From the NCBI GenBank assembly GCA_030680835.1, contig JAUXUD010000027.1:1-64000 (forward strand): a stretch of 64,000 nt of DNA, given 5' to 3'. The DNA is from Bacteroidota bacterium. GTDB lineage: Bacteria > Bacteroidota > Bacteroidia > UKL13-3. Shown piece after piece: positions 42,613 through 51,964 of this stretch (position 1 is its first letter; the number at the start of each line of letters is the position of its first letter). The translations under genes were made by a program, and so were the position numbers. The notes beneath the pieces were generated by a model. That model had not been told where the DNA came from and did no database searches. It saw only the letters and a program-made list of their open reading frames with translations.

Positions 42613-43257
42613 ATGACCAGTCTGACCTTAATCTCCGTTCAGTTAGTATTTGCTTGTTTCCTTGCAGGTATAATTTACCTGTCAGTACGTTTTTTATTGA
42701 AAAACTTCAGCGGGAAAAGCGGTACTGCAACAAATATCAAATCGTCGGATAATCTTCATTTCGCGGTAATTTTTAACGATTTTATCAGCGAAAAGCATTT
42801 GATACATCAGATTCAATTTCTCACTAACCAGGGCTACCCGAATTTTACAGCTTATTTTTTTATTGATACCCCCTATGTGGCAGTAAATAATTTGCAAAAT
42901 ATCCGTATCATTCGTCCTTCACAGGAACAGTTCAGCAGATATGGAGTATTGAATTTATGTAAAAAGCATTTTCACATTAACCATAAGGCTGTTTTGGTTG
43001 TGGAACCCAGTGTAAATCTCGGTGCCAACTATTTTCACGAAATGAATGATTATTTATGCAAAGGTTACAAGAATTCAAATCAACTTCCTTTGTTTTATTT
43101 GCTTGCTAAAACCAAAAATCCGATCTCATACTTTAACACATTTAAAGCCTGGCTAATGTCTTTTATTACTATAAATAGAAATCAGAATCTCAGGCATCCA
43201 TCCATAAGTAAAGGGGGTCTGGATTCTTGTAATAATACTTCATTAACTAGTTATTAG
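42613..43257 (+). CDS. membrane-anchored protein resembling a truncated GT2 glycosyltransferase
   Basis: 214 residues: an N-terminal membrane segment (LISVQLVFACFLAGIIYLSV), then a domain with the layout of a GT2 N-terminal half: HFAVIFNDFISEKHLIHQIQ, FLTNQGYPNFTAYFFID, and AVLVVEPSVNLGANYFHEMN where a real transferase has its DxD and following helix. The acidic residues are missing at both positions, and the acceptor-binding half is absent. So it is probably a non-catalytic relative; the GT2 assignment is a fold guess. It ends 33 nt from the convergent rpoN gene. Confidence 0.6.
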   Translation: MTSLTLISVQLVFACFLAGIIYLSVRFLLKNFSGKSGTATNIKSSDNLHFAVIFNDFISEKHLIHQIQFLTNQGYPNFTAYFFIDTPYVAVNNLQNIRIIRPSQEQFSRYGVLNLCKKHFHINHKAVLVVEPSVNLGANYFHEMNDYLCKGYKNSNQLPLFYLLAKTKNPISYFNTFKAWLMSFITINRNQNLRHPSISKGGLDSCNNTSLTSY

Positions 43258-43290
43258 GCAGGTATTCAACCTGATCCTAACTCAAAAACA

Positions 43291-44769
43291 CTATATTTCT
43301 TTCCTGAGTCTGGCAACCGGAATGTTCATCTGTTCCCTGTATTTTGCAACCGTTCTGCGGGCAATATTGTATCCCTTTTCTTTTAAGATATCCATCAGCT
43401 TTTCATCGGGTAATGGTTTGTTTTTTTCTTCCGCTTCTATTGCTTCTTTCAGAATTTTCTTTACTTCCCTGCTGCTTACCTCTTCCCCATCGTCGGTTTG
43501 AATGCCTTCGCTGAAAAAATATTTTAAGGGATAAGTGCCCCATTCGGTTTGTACATATTTACTGTTGGCAACCCGGCTGATGGTTGAAATATCCAGCTTG
43601 GTAATTTCGGCTATATCTTTTAAAATCATTGGCCTTAAAAAAGATTCATCTCCCTCCACAAAAAAACGATATTGAAACTTAAGGATTGCATTCATGGTTA
43701 CCAATAACGTATTGTGACGTTGTTTGATACTGTCAATAAACCATCTGGCTCCATCTAATTTTTGTTTGATAAACTGGGCCGTTTCTTTTTGTTCCCGCGT
43801 GGGTGCTTTTGCCTCATCATAACCTTTTAGTGTTTCCAGGTAACTCCTGCTTATGCGTAAATCGGGTGCGTTTCTGGAGTTTAAATGTACCACCAGTTTG
43901 CCCATTTCCTCTATCAAAATAAAATCGGCGGTAATATATTGTGTAGCTGTATTGTCAATGGCCTCGCCGGGTTTGGGGTTTAACTTGGTTATTACATATA
44001 TAATATCCTTTAAATCGGCTTCTGTAATTTTTAGCTGCTTGATTAGCTTGTCGTAATGCTTTTTGGTAAAATCATCAAAGTAATCTTCAATAATACTGGT
44101 TGCATATTTAACAAAAGTATTGTGCTGGTCTTTACGTTTGAGCTGCAACAGCAAACACTCCTGCAATGATGTAGCTCCAATGCCGGCAGGTTCCAGATTT
44201 TGGATTTTATGGAGAACCTTTTTCATTTCTTCCATACTGGTTTCCACATTTATAGAAAAAGCCAGGTCGTTAGAAATGGCTTCCAGTGGGCGGCGTAAAT
44301 AACCATCGTCATCAATGGTTCCAATAATCTGGTTTCCTACAATCAACTCTTTCTCCGATTCGGCAATGGCACTATATTGTTCCATCAGCTCTTCATGGAA
44401 ACTATGCGACTCTGCCAAGGGTCTTTCTTTTTTCTCTTCGTCGCCTTCGTCACTTAAATGAAATCCTTCCGGATCATATTCATCATTCACATAATCCTTC
44501 ACATCAAACGACTCGTCGCTCAAATAATCATCTACCGAAAGGTCTTTGGGTTCTTCATCAGCAGCGGTTGTGTCTGTTTCTTTCTGCTCACCACTTTCAT
44601 CGGGTGCCGCGTCACTGTCTGCTGCCTTTAATAAAGCCGGATTTTCAATTAATTCCTGGTCTATTCTTTGCAAAATATCTACAGAATTCAATTGCAATAA
44701 TTTTATGAATTGAATTTGCTGCGGTGATAACTTTTGAAGCTGACTTTGTTGTAATCCCTGTTTTAACAT
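43291..44769 (-). CDS. rpoN: RNA polymerase sigma-54 factor
   Basis: 492 residues. The N-terminal activator-interacting region is Gln/Leu-rich (KLSPQQIQFIKLLQLNSVDI), followed by an acidic linker (about 48-115, many D/E), the core-binding domain (NLEPAGIGATSLQECLLLQL) and the RpoN box ARRTVAKYREQM near the C-terminus, which reads the -24 element. It needs an enhancer-binding ATPase, none of which is in this window. All domains are intact. Genes controlled by it here were not identified. Confidence 0.96.
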   Translation of the reverse strand: MLKQGLQQSQLQKLSPQQIQFIKLLQLNSVDILQRIDQELIENPALLKAADSDAAPDESGEQKETDTTAADEEPKDLSVDDYLSDESFDVKDYVNDEYDPEGFHLSDEGDEEKKERPLAESHSFHEELMEQYSAIAESEKELIVGNQIIGTIDDDGYLRRPLEAISNDLAFSINVETSMEEMKKVLHKIQNLEPAGIGATSLQECLLLQLKRKDQHNTFVKYATSIIEDYFDDFTKKHYDKLIKQLKITEADLKDIIYVITKLNPKPGEAIDNTATQYITADFILIEEMGKLVVHLNSRNAPDLRISRSYLETLKGYDEAKAPTREQKETAQFIKQKLDGARWFIDSIKQRHNTLLVTMNAILKFQYRFFVEGDESFLRPMILKDIAEITKLDISTISRVANSKYVQTEWGTYPLKYFFSEGIQTDDGEEVSSREVKKILKEAIEAEEKNKPLPDEKLMDILKEKGYNIARRTVAKYREQMNIPVARLRKEI

Positions 44770-44840
44770 TTTTTATACATTGCGAATTTATATTAATTTA
44801 AACGCTTTGTATAAAAGGTTTTTAATCCTTGCGGTTTTTA

Positions 44841-45362
44841 TTATTCATCCTCCTCAGTATTACGAGGTTTATATACAGGGATTACCTCCTCACCGGTCCG
44901 GTTAATCATCCCCTCTAATCTTTTGATTCGAACTTTAGCCAGTCCTTTGCTGTTGAATTCACCAATGGCGTCATAGATCGGGATTACAATTTCAGCTCCG
45001 GTATTATCAATTATACCTACTTTTCCTTCTAAAGTTACAATGGCAAATCCATTTTTAAACGGACCAATATAATCATACTTAATCGGGATCAAAATTTCAT
45101 CTGTTATACTGATATATCCATACTTTTTTTGAATAGAAACTTTGGCTGAACCATTTACAAATTCGCCAATATAATCGTATCTGCATGCAATCACTTCTTC
45201 CCCTTTTTCATTAATAAAGCCCACCTTTTGATGATTGTAAACTTTAGCCATTCCATTTTTATAGGGATCAATCCGGTCGTAACCTTTTTGCCCGTAACAA
45301 GTGCTTATGGCAACATATACCATGATTATCGGAAGGCAATATTTTTTATAATTCAGAACCAT
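44841..45362 (-). CDS. WG-repeat secreted protein
   Basis: 173 residues, with a signal-peptide-like start (YCLPIIMVYVAISTCYG before Q) and about four WG-type repeats: KVGFINEKGEEVIACRYD, KYGYISITDEILIPIKYD, KVGIIDNTGAEIVIPIYD. Each repeat is a short beta meander. WG proteins are abundant in Bacteroidota; no function is established. It ends in an acidic tail (NTEEDE). Single gene downstream of rpoN's start side on the same strand. Confidence 0.85.
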   Translation of the reverse strand: MVLNYKKYCLPIIMVYVAISTCYGQKGYDRIDPYKNGMAKVYNHQKVGFINEKGEEVIACRYDYIGEFVNGSAKVSIQKKYGYISITDEILIPIKYDYIGPFKNGFAIVTLEGKVGIIDNTGAEIVIPIYDAIGEFNSKGLAKVRIKRLEGMINRTGEEVIPVYKPRNTEEDE

Positions 45363-45452
45363 TATTCTTCAATATCAATTTATTATAATTAATATCTAGT
45401 CTAATTTAACGCCTCAGTGCTTCTTTTTAGCAAACACAACCGGGATAATACA

Positions 45453-45492
45453 AATTTGGTTGTAGTTTCTATTTGAAGTGTAACCAAATTTA
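45453..45492. repeat. 10-bp inverted repeat AAATTTGGTT
   Basis: The arms 45453-45462 and 45483-45492 are perfectly complementary, with a 20-nt loop. It lies about 90 nt upstream of the WG gene start on the other strand and could be an operator or a leader hairpin. Confidence 0.5.
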
Positions 45493-45654
45493 CCACTTGT
45501 CCACAAAAAAAACAAGAAAATGTCCAAAAAACTGTCAATTACATAATTTTTTTACATTATTGTGTAAATTCAGTATTAAATTTAATTTAATGTAACATTT
45601 ACATGGTTTTGCAGGTGAACGCAGCATGAATCGTTGATTTATATAAAATACTGA

Positions 45655-45668
45655 TTATCTGCAGATAA
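45655..45668. promoter_or_regulatory. 14-nt perfect palindrome, possible operator of the M6 protease gene
   Basis: TTATCTGCAGATAA is a perfect palindrome centred about 40 nt upstream of the putative -7 box (45700-45707), a usual place for a dimeric regulator. Confidence 0.45.
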
Positions 45669-45738
45669 CTTTAAATATTGAAAATTGGTTTACATTTTTT
45701 ATCTTGCGTCATTTAAAACCAGTTATAATTTAAATTTA

Positions 45739-48084
45739 ATGAAATATTTATACTTCTTATTATTGGCTCAGCTGTTATGCCTTCCGGGTAAAGCACAAAC
45801 CTATCGTTCCAATTGTCCGGCATTTCCACTGGCAAATACCCGTCAGTTTCCCGATGGCAGTTCACTTACCCTTACTGCAACAGGTAATGAAATGGTAAAT
45901 TACCTGGAAACCATGGATGGGTATACAGTTTTGGAAAACAAGGAAGGTTATTTTGAGTATGCAACCCTCAGCAATGAGGGTCATTTGGTAAGTTCAGGAA
46001 TTATTGCAAAAAACGGAAATGCAAATCTTCAAAAAAACGGAATTCCTCATTTAAGATACAGTGAAATGCAGTTAAATATATTGGCGCAAAATTTTAACGA
46101 ACAAACCCCTTTTTCAGGCAAAAAAGCAGGAGGCAAACCATTCCCATCAAAAGGCGTACGCAACGTATTAACACTTTTGATCCAATATCCGAATTTAATG
46201 GCTACATTTCCAAAAGCCAATTTCGATTCATTAATGGTTAAACCCAATAATACGGGAACAGGTTCTTTTAAAGATTATTACTTAAAAACTTCATACGGAC
46301 AGTTAACCTTAAATTCGGATGTTTACGGCTGGTACACCGCTGATAGTGGTTACATGTATTATGCTAAATCAAACAGCAATTATATGTCGAATGTAGGGAA
46401 ATTGGTTAAAAAGGCAATATTATCTGCTGATGCCGCAGGAGTTGATTTCAGCAAATACGACAATGATAATGATGGGTATGTAGATGGGCTGATTGTAATG
46501 CATGCAGGTATTGGTGCAGAAGAGGTTAGCGCTCCGAATTCGGTTAATAATATTTGGTCGCATCGTTATAATATTTCCTATACCGTTGGAGCTGTTTCTG
46601 TAGATGGGGTATTGGTTGATGCATACGGTATTTTTCCGGAGAAAAGGTATAATGGTGGTTCTTACTCACAGGTTGGAATTGGCGTACTTACCCATGAATT
46701 TGGACACTTATTGGATTTACCCGATTTATATGCCACCAACCAAAATAGTGAAGGCTCAGGGAATTATGCGAACATGGCCGGTGGCGCATGGTTAAACGGA
46801 GAAAGAACTCCCTGTTTACACGATGCATGGACCCGAGTGAGTATGGGCTGGTTAACGCCGGTTGTTATTAATTCAATTGGAACATTTACCATCCCTAAAA
46901 CTTTGGCTGACAGCAATTTTTGTTACCGGATCAACACGCCCGTTACCAATGAATATTTTTTACTTGAAAACAGGCAAAAAAGAGGATTTGATCTTTACCT
47001 GCCTTCAAAGGGCCTGGCTGTTTGGCATATTAACAGTAATAAGGCCAGGCTGCTGAGCCAATCGAGCGGCAATAATGTAAATAACGATACCAGTAATTAT
47101 GGGGTTGGCTTGATACAGGCAGATGGAAAAAGGGATCTGGAAAAAGGAAATAACCGGGGTGATGGGGGCGATTTGTATCCGGGAAGTACTGTTAACAGAA
47201 ATCTGACACCTTTTAGCAATCCGGCGACTACCCTGTATTATAAAGTAAGTGGAATTAAACAGCCTTCAAATATTACCATTTCAAATATCAGTCAAAACCC
47301 CGATAGCTCAGTAATTTTCACAGTAGGAAATAAACCCAGTGCAGGTTTTGACCCGTCGGTAAACAAAGGTTGTGCGCCTTTAACGGTTTACTTTAATAAT
47401 GGTTCAGCATTTTCAAATAAATATTTATGGAAATTTCATGATGGAACCAGTTCCGACAGTGAAAATGTAACGCGTACTTTTACGGTGGCAGGTAATTTTC
47501 CGGTCACTTTGTTTATTTTCGATTCCATAAATAACCCGATTGATTCGGTTACTCAAGTGATAACTGTTGAAGAATCACCCATAGCAAACTACCAATTGGT
47601 TAGAGATGATAGTAACAATTTTGCCTTAACCAATTTATCAAAAAATTATCTTTACGTTATATGGAAATTCGGAACCAACCAATCATCAACAGCACCCAAT
47701 CCTACATATAAGTTAACTACACCTGGCAAATTACCCTTTATGCTCATCGCATATTCTCAAAATATGTGCACAGATACCGCATTTGGAGAGATGGATTATT
47801 GGCCTACCGGGGTTCAGGAAACAGGAAACCTGATTCGCTCAAACTGCTACCCGAATCCATTCCTCAATGAAATAAAACTGCAGATTTTCCTTGCCAGAAA
47901 CGAAGAAGTTGAAATTGCTTTATATAATTTATTAGGTTCAAAAATAGAAAGTTACCCAATAAGCAGGCTCGAATCAGGAGAAAACAATATATCGCTGATT
48001 CCGAAAATTCAGGCTCAGGGCGTTTATTTTCTGGAATTGAAAGGAAATGATTTTAAGAAAATATTAAGGTTAATTCGTCAGTAG
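45739..48084 (+). CDS. M6-family secreted metalloprotease with PKD and T9SS sorting domains
   Basis: 781 residues from the ATG at 45739 (signal peptide YLYFLLLAQLLCLPGKA). The catalytic domain carries the zinc motif HEFGHLLDLPDLY (His319, Glu320, His323) and an NDNDGYVDG calcium-like loop. A PKD-like domain follows (GCAPLTVYFNNGS ... YLWKFHDGTSSD), and the last about 75 residues (SNCYPNPFLNE ... AQGVYFLELKGN) are a T9SS sorting domain. It should be a cell-surface or released immune-inhibitor-A-like protease. An in-frame ATG at 45685 lies upstream of the promoter-like box and is rejected. Confidence 0.93.
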   Translation: MKYLYFLLLAQLLCLPGKAQTYRSNCPAFPLANTRQFPDGSSLTLTATGNEMVNYLETMDGYTVLENKEGYFEYATLSNEGHLVSSGIIAKNGNANLQKNGIPHLRYSEMQLNILAQNFNEQTPFSGKKAGGKPFPSKGVRNVLTLLIQYPNLMATFPKANFDSLMVKPNNTGTGSFKDYYLKTSYGQLTLNSDVYGWYTADSGYMYYAKSNSNYMSNVGKLVKKAILSADAAGVDFSKYDNDNDGYVDGLIVMHAGIGAEEVSAPNSVNNIWSHRYNISYTVGAVSVDGVLVDAYGIFPEKRYNGGSYSQVGIGVLTHEFGHLLDLPDLYATNQNSEGSGNYANMAGGAWLNGERTPCLHDAWTRVSMGWLTPVVINSIGTFTIPKTLADSNFCYRINTPVTNEYFLLENRQKRGFDLYLPSKGLAVWHINSNKARLLSQSSGNNVNNDTSNYGVGLIQADGKRDLEKGNNRGDGGDLYPGSTVNRNLTPFSNPATTLYYKVSGIKQPSNITISNISQNPDSSVIFTVGNKPSAGFDPSVNKGCAPLTVYFNNGSAFSNKYLWKFHDGTSSDSENVTRTFTVAGNFPVTLFIFDSINNPIDSVTQVITVEESPIANYQLVRDDSNNFALTNLSKNYLYVIWKFGTNQSSTAPNPTYKLTTPGKLPFMLIAYSQNMCTDTAFGEMDYWPTGVQETGNLIRSNCYPNPFLNEIKLQIFLARNEEVEIALYNLLGSKIESYPISRLESGENNISLIPKIQAQGVYFLELKGNDFKKILRLIRQ

Positions 48085-48105
48085 TTTTCTTAATTTGCGA
48101 TTTGA

Positions 48106-48786
48106 ATGTTTCAAAGTTTATTGCATTTATTTTATCCCAACCTATGCGTTACCTGCAATAAAAGCTTAGTGGGTGCTGAGAAGCATATTTGTTTGGGTTG
48201 CAGGCTGAAACTGCCCGAAACCAATTTTCATCTGGAAATAGAAAACAAAGTAGAAAAAACCTTTTGGGGAAGAATACCTGTGGAGCGTGCATTTGCGTTC
48301 TTATATTTTAACAAAGCAGGTCTTACCCAACAATTACTGCATCAGTTAAAATATAAAGGAAATGAAGAACTGGCTGATTTTTTAGGGGTAATTTATGGCG
48401 AAAGACTCCTAAAAACTGTTGAAAATCATAAAATTGATGCAATTGTTGCAGTACCTTTGCATAGTAGTAAGCAGCGAAAACGCGGTTATAATCAAAGTTT
48501 GGCATTTGCAAACGGATTGGCCAAAACCTTAAAACTGGAAAATTACAGCAATGTAATTGTTAGAAAAAAGGCAACTGAAACCCAAACCAAAAAGACGCGT
48601 TTGGAAAGATGGCAAAATGTGAATTCGATATTTGAGGTTTTAGAACCTGAACGATTGAAAAATAAACATCTTTTGCTGGTAGATGATGTGATTACTACAG
48701 GTGCTACTCTTGAAAGCTGTGCAAAAGCAATTCAGTACCAGAGCAATTGTTTGGTAAGTATTGCGAGTATTGCCTATGCTAATTGA
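48106..48786 (+). CDS. comF: ComF-family phosphoribosyltransferase-like protein
   Basis: 226 residues. The N-terminal zinc-finger-like part (CVTCNKS ... CLGCRLKL) and the PRPP-type motif VDDVITTGATLESC identify ComF/GntX. KYKGNEELADFLG and VPLHSSKQRKRGYNQSLAFA are also standard. ComF proteins are needed for DNA uptake in competent bacteria, where they help handle incoming single-stranded DNA; the reaction is not known. It follows the M6 protease by 21 nt. No other competence gene is in the window. Confidence 0.92.
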   Translation: MFQSLLHLFYPNLCVTCNKSLVGAEKHICLGCRLKLPETNFHLEIENKVEKTFWGRIPVERAFAFLYFNKAGLTQQLLHQLKYKGNEELADFLGVIYGERLLKTVENHKIDAIVAVPLHSSKQRKRGYNQSLAFANGLAKTLKLENYSNVIVRKKATETQTKKTRLERWQNVNSIFEVLEPERLKNKHLLLVDDVITTGATLESCAKAIQYQSNCLVSIASIAYAN

Positions 48787-48822
48787 AATAAAAATTAAAG
48801 TACCCCAACTTTAAAAATAAAA

Positions 48823-50298
48823 ATGAAAAAACAGATATTATTACTTGTTACATTATTGGTGATGTTGGGGACGCATTTGGTTTATGGCCAGTTTCAAAAC
48901 GGAATTTTTAGCAGCAGCAATTCGGGCGTATTAGGCGTTACCATAAACCCGGCAAACTCAAACCTGCTAAGTAATGGTACCGATTTCATGCCTTTTTTCT
49001 TCACGACTTCTGTATTAAACAATGACTTTTACTTACCTCCAAAGCCAATAACCAGTGTATTAAAACCTGAAATTTTTACCGCGTTTCAGGAAAACGAAAC
49101 TCTGGGTGGTGAAACAATCAACCAAAAATTCGACCGGCTATTCGATTTACAAAGATCATTAAAACCAAAAGGATATATTTTTGCTGATTTTACCATTTAC
49201 GGCCCCTCTTTTTTAACCAATATCGGAAGACATTCATTCGGAATTCAAACCTCTTTTAAAGCAGCAGAATCAACTGTGAATTTGCCAAAAGAATTAGCCA
49301 CTTTCCTGCAAAAAGGTTTGTCAACAACAGAATTGGTACACAAAACATTTTCCTTAAATAAGGTACAGGCAGCAACAATTGCTTACAGAGACATTGCATT
49401 TAATTATTCTTACAATATTTATGAGTCATACACTTCAATGCAAAGACTTGGAATTACTTTACAGTATTTAAGCGGTGTAAATTCCATGATTTTTCAGGAT
49501 AATGGAGGCACTACCTGGGATGTAGGGTCCGATTCCTCACTGGTAATGTATCGTGGAGATTTTCAATATAATTATGCAGCTGTAAATTCAAAAGATTTTG
49601 GCACATTAATGCAAAAAAGAGGCACAGGATTTGGAGTTGATTTGGGTTATATTTATGTTAGAAAAAAAACGAGCAGGCCTACACGCACCACGTATTGCCC
49701 AAATATAAGGGGCGGTGGTAAAGTTCGTGAATACCAAACTTTCAAATGGAAATTAGGTGTAGCTGTTATGGACATAGGTTCAATATATTTTGACAAGGAA
49801 ACAGTTGCCAATCACTATACAAATGCCCTGGGACGGCTAAAAGATTTGGATGCAGAATTTTATAAAGGGGTATTTGCTTTAAACCGGGCCTTTGCTGCCG
49901 GACTCATTCAAATTGGCACCAAAAATGATTTAAAAACCAGTTACGTGCATTATCTGCCAACACGTGTAAATCTGCAGTTTGATTATTTCTATAAGAACTA
50001 CTGGTACTTTAGTCTGGCACTTAGCCAACGTACTCCTTTAAGTAATAATGTAACTATGCTTGCTCCGAACATTGTTAGTTTACAAGCCCGTTACGAAAAA
50101 CTGAGATATGAAATCGGGGTTCCAATAAGCCTGGTCGAGTATCAGTATCCGGTACTCGGTTTAAACTTTCGTTACGGCCCTTTTGTAATTGGTTCAAACC
50201 AAATACTTGAAATGGTTGGCTTACGCAAAATTTTCGGTGTTGATATGTATCTGGGACTGAAGTTTAATATTTCAAATATCGGAATGAAAGGGATTTAG
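48823..50298 (+). CDS. DUF5723-like outer-membrane beta-barrel protein
   Basis: 491 residues with a signal peptide (ILLLVTLLVMLGTHLVYG). It then shows the N-terminal GVTINPANSNLLSNGTDF stretch of DUF5723, and alternating strands typical of a barrel (YWYFSLALSQRTPL, LRYEIGVPISLVEYQYPVLG, FGVDMYLGLKFNISNI). DUF5723 proteins are predicted outer-membrane barrels of Bacteroidota with no known job. The end is 1 nt from the stop of the convergent glutathione peroxidase gene. Confidence 0.8.
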   Translation: MKKQILLLVTLLVMLGTHLVYGQFQNGIFSSSNSGVLGVTINPANSNLLSNGTDFMPFFFTTSVLNNDFYLPPKPITSVLKPEIFTAFQENETLGGETINQKFDRLFDLQRSLKPKGYIFADFTIYGPSFLTNIGRHSFGIQTSFKAAESTVNLPKELATFLQKGLSTTELVHKTFSLNKVQAATIAYRDIAFNYSYNIYESYTSMQRLGITLQYLSGVNSMIFQDNGGTTWDVGSDSSLVMYRGDFQYNYAAVNSKDFGTLMQKRGTGFGVDLGYIYVRKKTSRPTRTTYCPNIRGGGKVREYQTFKWKLGVAVMDIGSIYFDKETVANHYTNALGRLKDLDAEFYKGVFALNRAFAAGLIQIGTKNDLKTSYVHYLPTRVNLQFDYFYKNYWYFSLALSQRTPLSNNVTMLAPNIVSLQARYEKLRYEIGVPISLVEYQYPVLGLNFRYGPFVIGSNQILEMVGLRKIFGVDMYLGLKFNISNIGMKGI

Positions 50299-50299
50299 T

Positions 50300-50908
50300 T
50301 TATTCGGCAGTACCCTGGGCATTTAATAAAGAAGTTATTTCTTGTCCCATCGGCTCAATAGCTGAAGCAAAATGTGCAACCCAATTGCCGTTTTCATCAA
50401 TTAAAAACTTATTGAAATTCCATTTAACTTCTGCATCCGATTTGCCGTTTACGGCTTTATGCGTGAGCCATTCATATACCTGATTCTGGTCCTTTCCCTT
50501 CACATCAATCTTTTCGGTTAAAATAAATGTAATCCCATATTTTTGCCTGCAAAATTCGGCTATTTCACCTGCAGCACCTGGCTCCTGTCCCCCAAACTGA
50601 TTACAGGGAAAACCAATAACCACCAGTTTATCTTTATAAGTATCTGCGAGTTTTTGCAGTCCTTCATATTGCTTGGTATATCCACATTCACTGGCAACGT
50701 TTACACAAAGTATTTTTTTTCCTTTAAAATCACTCATTTTAATAATTCGACTTCCATCCAAACTCTTAATATTTAAACTATAAAAGGATTTTGCTGTCTT
50801 TAATAATAAATTCTTTTTGGCAGTAGCTTCCGAAAAACTATAAATATAAACCCCTGTAAATACAAGCAGAAATATTGAGTAAAAGTATTTTTTCATTGAG
50901 TTTCTCAT
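50300..50908 (-). CDS. glutathione peroxidase-like thiol peroxidase, exported
   Basis: 202 residues. An N-terminal hydrophobic segment (YFYSIFLLVFTGVYIYSF) suggests export or membrane anchoring. The catalytic block NVASECGYTKQYEGL has Cys instead of selenocysteine, followed by GFPCNQFGGQEPG and the tail Trp motif (KWNFNKFLID). Bacterial Cys-type enzymes usually use thioredoxin and reduce hydroperoxides. The start is the ATG at 50908 or the ATG at 50896. GCAATTTAAAC at 50998-51008 upstream resembles the motif of the 42-kb and 58-kb leaders. Confidence 0.9.
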   Translation of the reverse strand: MRNSMKKYFYSIFLLVFTGVYIYSFSEATAKKNLLLKTAKSFYSLNIKSLDGSRIIKMSDFKGKKILCVNVASECGYTKQYEGLQKLADTYKDKLVVIGFPCNQFGGQEPGAAGEIAEFCRQKYGITFILTEKIDVKGKDQNQVYEWLTHKAVNGKSDAEVKWNFNKFLIDENGNWVAHFASAIEPMGQEITSLLNAQGTAE

Positions 50909-51038
50909 TTTTTACTGATTTGAATTGAACTGCTAATAAAACAAAAAAATAGTTAAAAAGGAAATTAAATTTTCACCAATTTTCATTTATTTTAACGCAA
51001 TTTAAACCTGCAATATCAGAATTTTGTAAAAGGAAAAC

Positions 51039-51881
51039 TCAAAGCGCTTCAATAGCCCTTTTTACCTCTTCCATTTGCCATTGTGGGGTTGAAGTTGCAC
51101 CACAAATTCCAATCAGGTCGTTTTCTTTAAACCAATCCCTGTTTATTTCGTTTTTTGAACTCACAAAAAAAGTATGTGGGTTATTTTCTTTGCAAACATC
51201 AAAAAGTACTTTTCCGTTGGACGATTTTAAACCTGCTACAAAAACTACCTTATCAAATTTTTTTACAAAATCCCGTAGTTGTATATCCCGGTTACTCACC
51301 TGACGGCAAAGGGTATCATTAAAATCAACCGTTACACCTCTTTTTTCCAGTTTATCTTTGAGGGCATAGAGGTTTTTGGTACGTTTGGTAGTTTGACTGA
51401 ATAATTGCACTTTTTGGGGCAATTCATGCTGATCCAATTCTTCAAACGATTCAACCACAATGGCTTCACCATTGGTTTGACCCACCAGGCCTTTTACCTC
51501 CGCATGCCCGTGCTTACCGTAAATAAGGATCTTTTCCTGATCATTAAATGCATCCCGCACCCGGTTTTGAAGCTTTAATACCACGGGACAACTTGCATCT
51601 ACCAGTTCAATATTATTTTCAAGCGCCAGTTTATACGTTTCAGGAGGTTCACCGTGTGCCCGTATCAATACTTTGGCATTCCGTAGTTTTTTAAACTGTT
51701 CATGGTTAATAATTTCCAGCCCTTTGGCATTCAAGCGGGCAACCTCTTCATCGTTATGTACAATGTCTCCCAAACAGTACAAATGCTGTTCATCATTTAA
51801 AATATCTTCGGCCATCTGAATGGCAAAAACCACTCCAAAGCAAAAGCCCGAATTATCATCTATTTCTACTTTTAAATTCAT
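51039..51881 (-). CDS. ispH: 4-hydroxy-3-methylbut-2-enyl diphosphate reductase
   Basis: 280 residues. IspH reduces HMBPP to IPP and DMAPP, the last step of the MEP pathway, with a [4Fe-4S] cluster. The three cluster cysteines are seen in SGFCFGVV (Cys14), DASCPVV and GICGATSTP, with the substrate His in RAHGEPP and the TLCRQVSNR stretch. Cytoplasmic. It would supply isoprenoid for menaquinone (menA lies 3 kb away). It is divergent from pgk, with 83 nt between starts. Confidence 0.96.
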   Translation of the reverse strand: MNLKVEIDDNSGFCFGVVFAIQMAEDILNDEQHLYCLGDIVHNDEEVARLNAKGLEIINHEQFKKLRNAKVLIRAHGEPPETYKLALENNIELVDASCPVVLKLQNRVRDAFNDQEKILIYGKHGHAEVKGLVGQTNGEAIVVESFEELDQHELPQKVQLFSQTTKRTKNLYALKDKLEKRGVTVDFNDTLCRQVSNRDIQLRDFVKKFDKVVFVAGLKSSNGKVLFDVCKENNPHTFFVSSKNEINRDWFKENDLIGICGATSTPQWQMEEVKRAIEAL

Positions 51882-51964
51882 TGCTATGCAAACTTAACTC
51901 TTTTTTATGAATTAGGTTTTGAATCAGGTAAAATTGGGTTTATTTTGCGGCAAATTTTTTAATC

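Larger units (their letters stand above)
45363..45738. other. intergenic region between divergent WG and M6 protease genes
   Basis: AT-rich. It holds an inverted repeat (AAATTTGGTT at 45453-45462 with AACCAAATTT at 45483-45492) and a perfect 14-nt palindrome (45655-45668), then a TATCTTGC promoter-like box at 45700-45707. No gene was seen. Confidence 0.6.
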
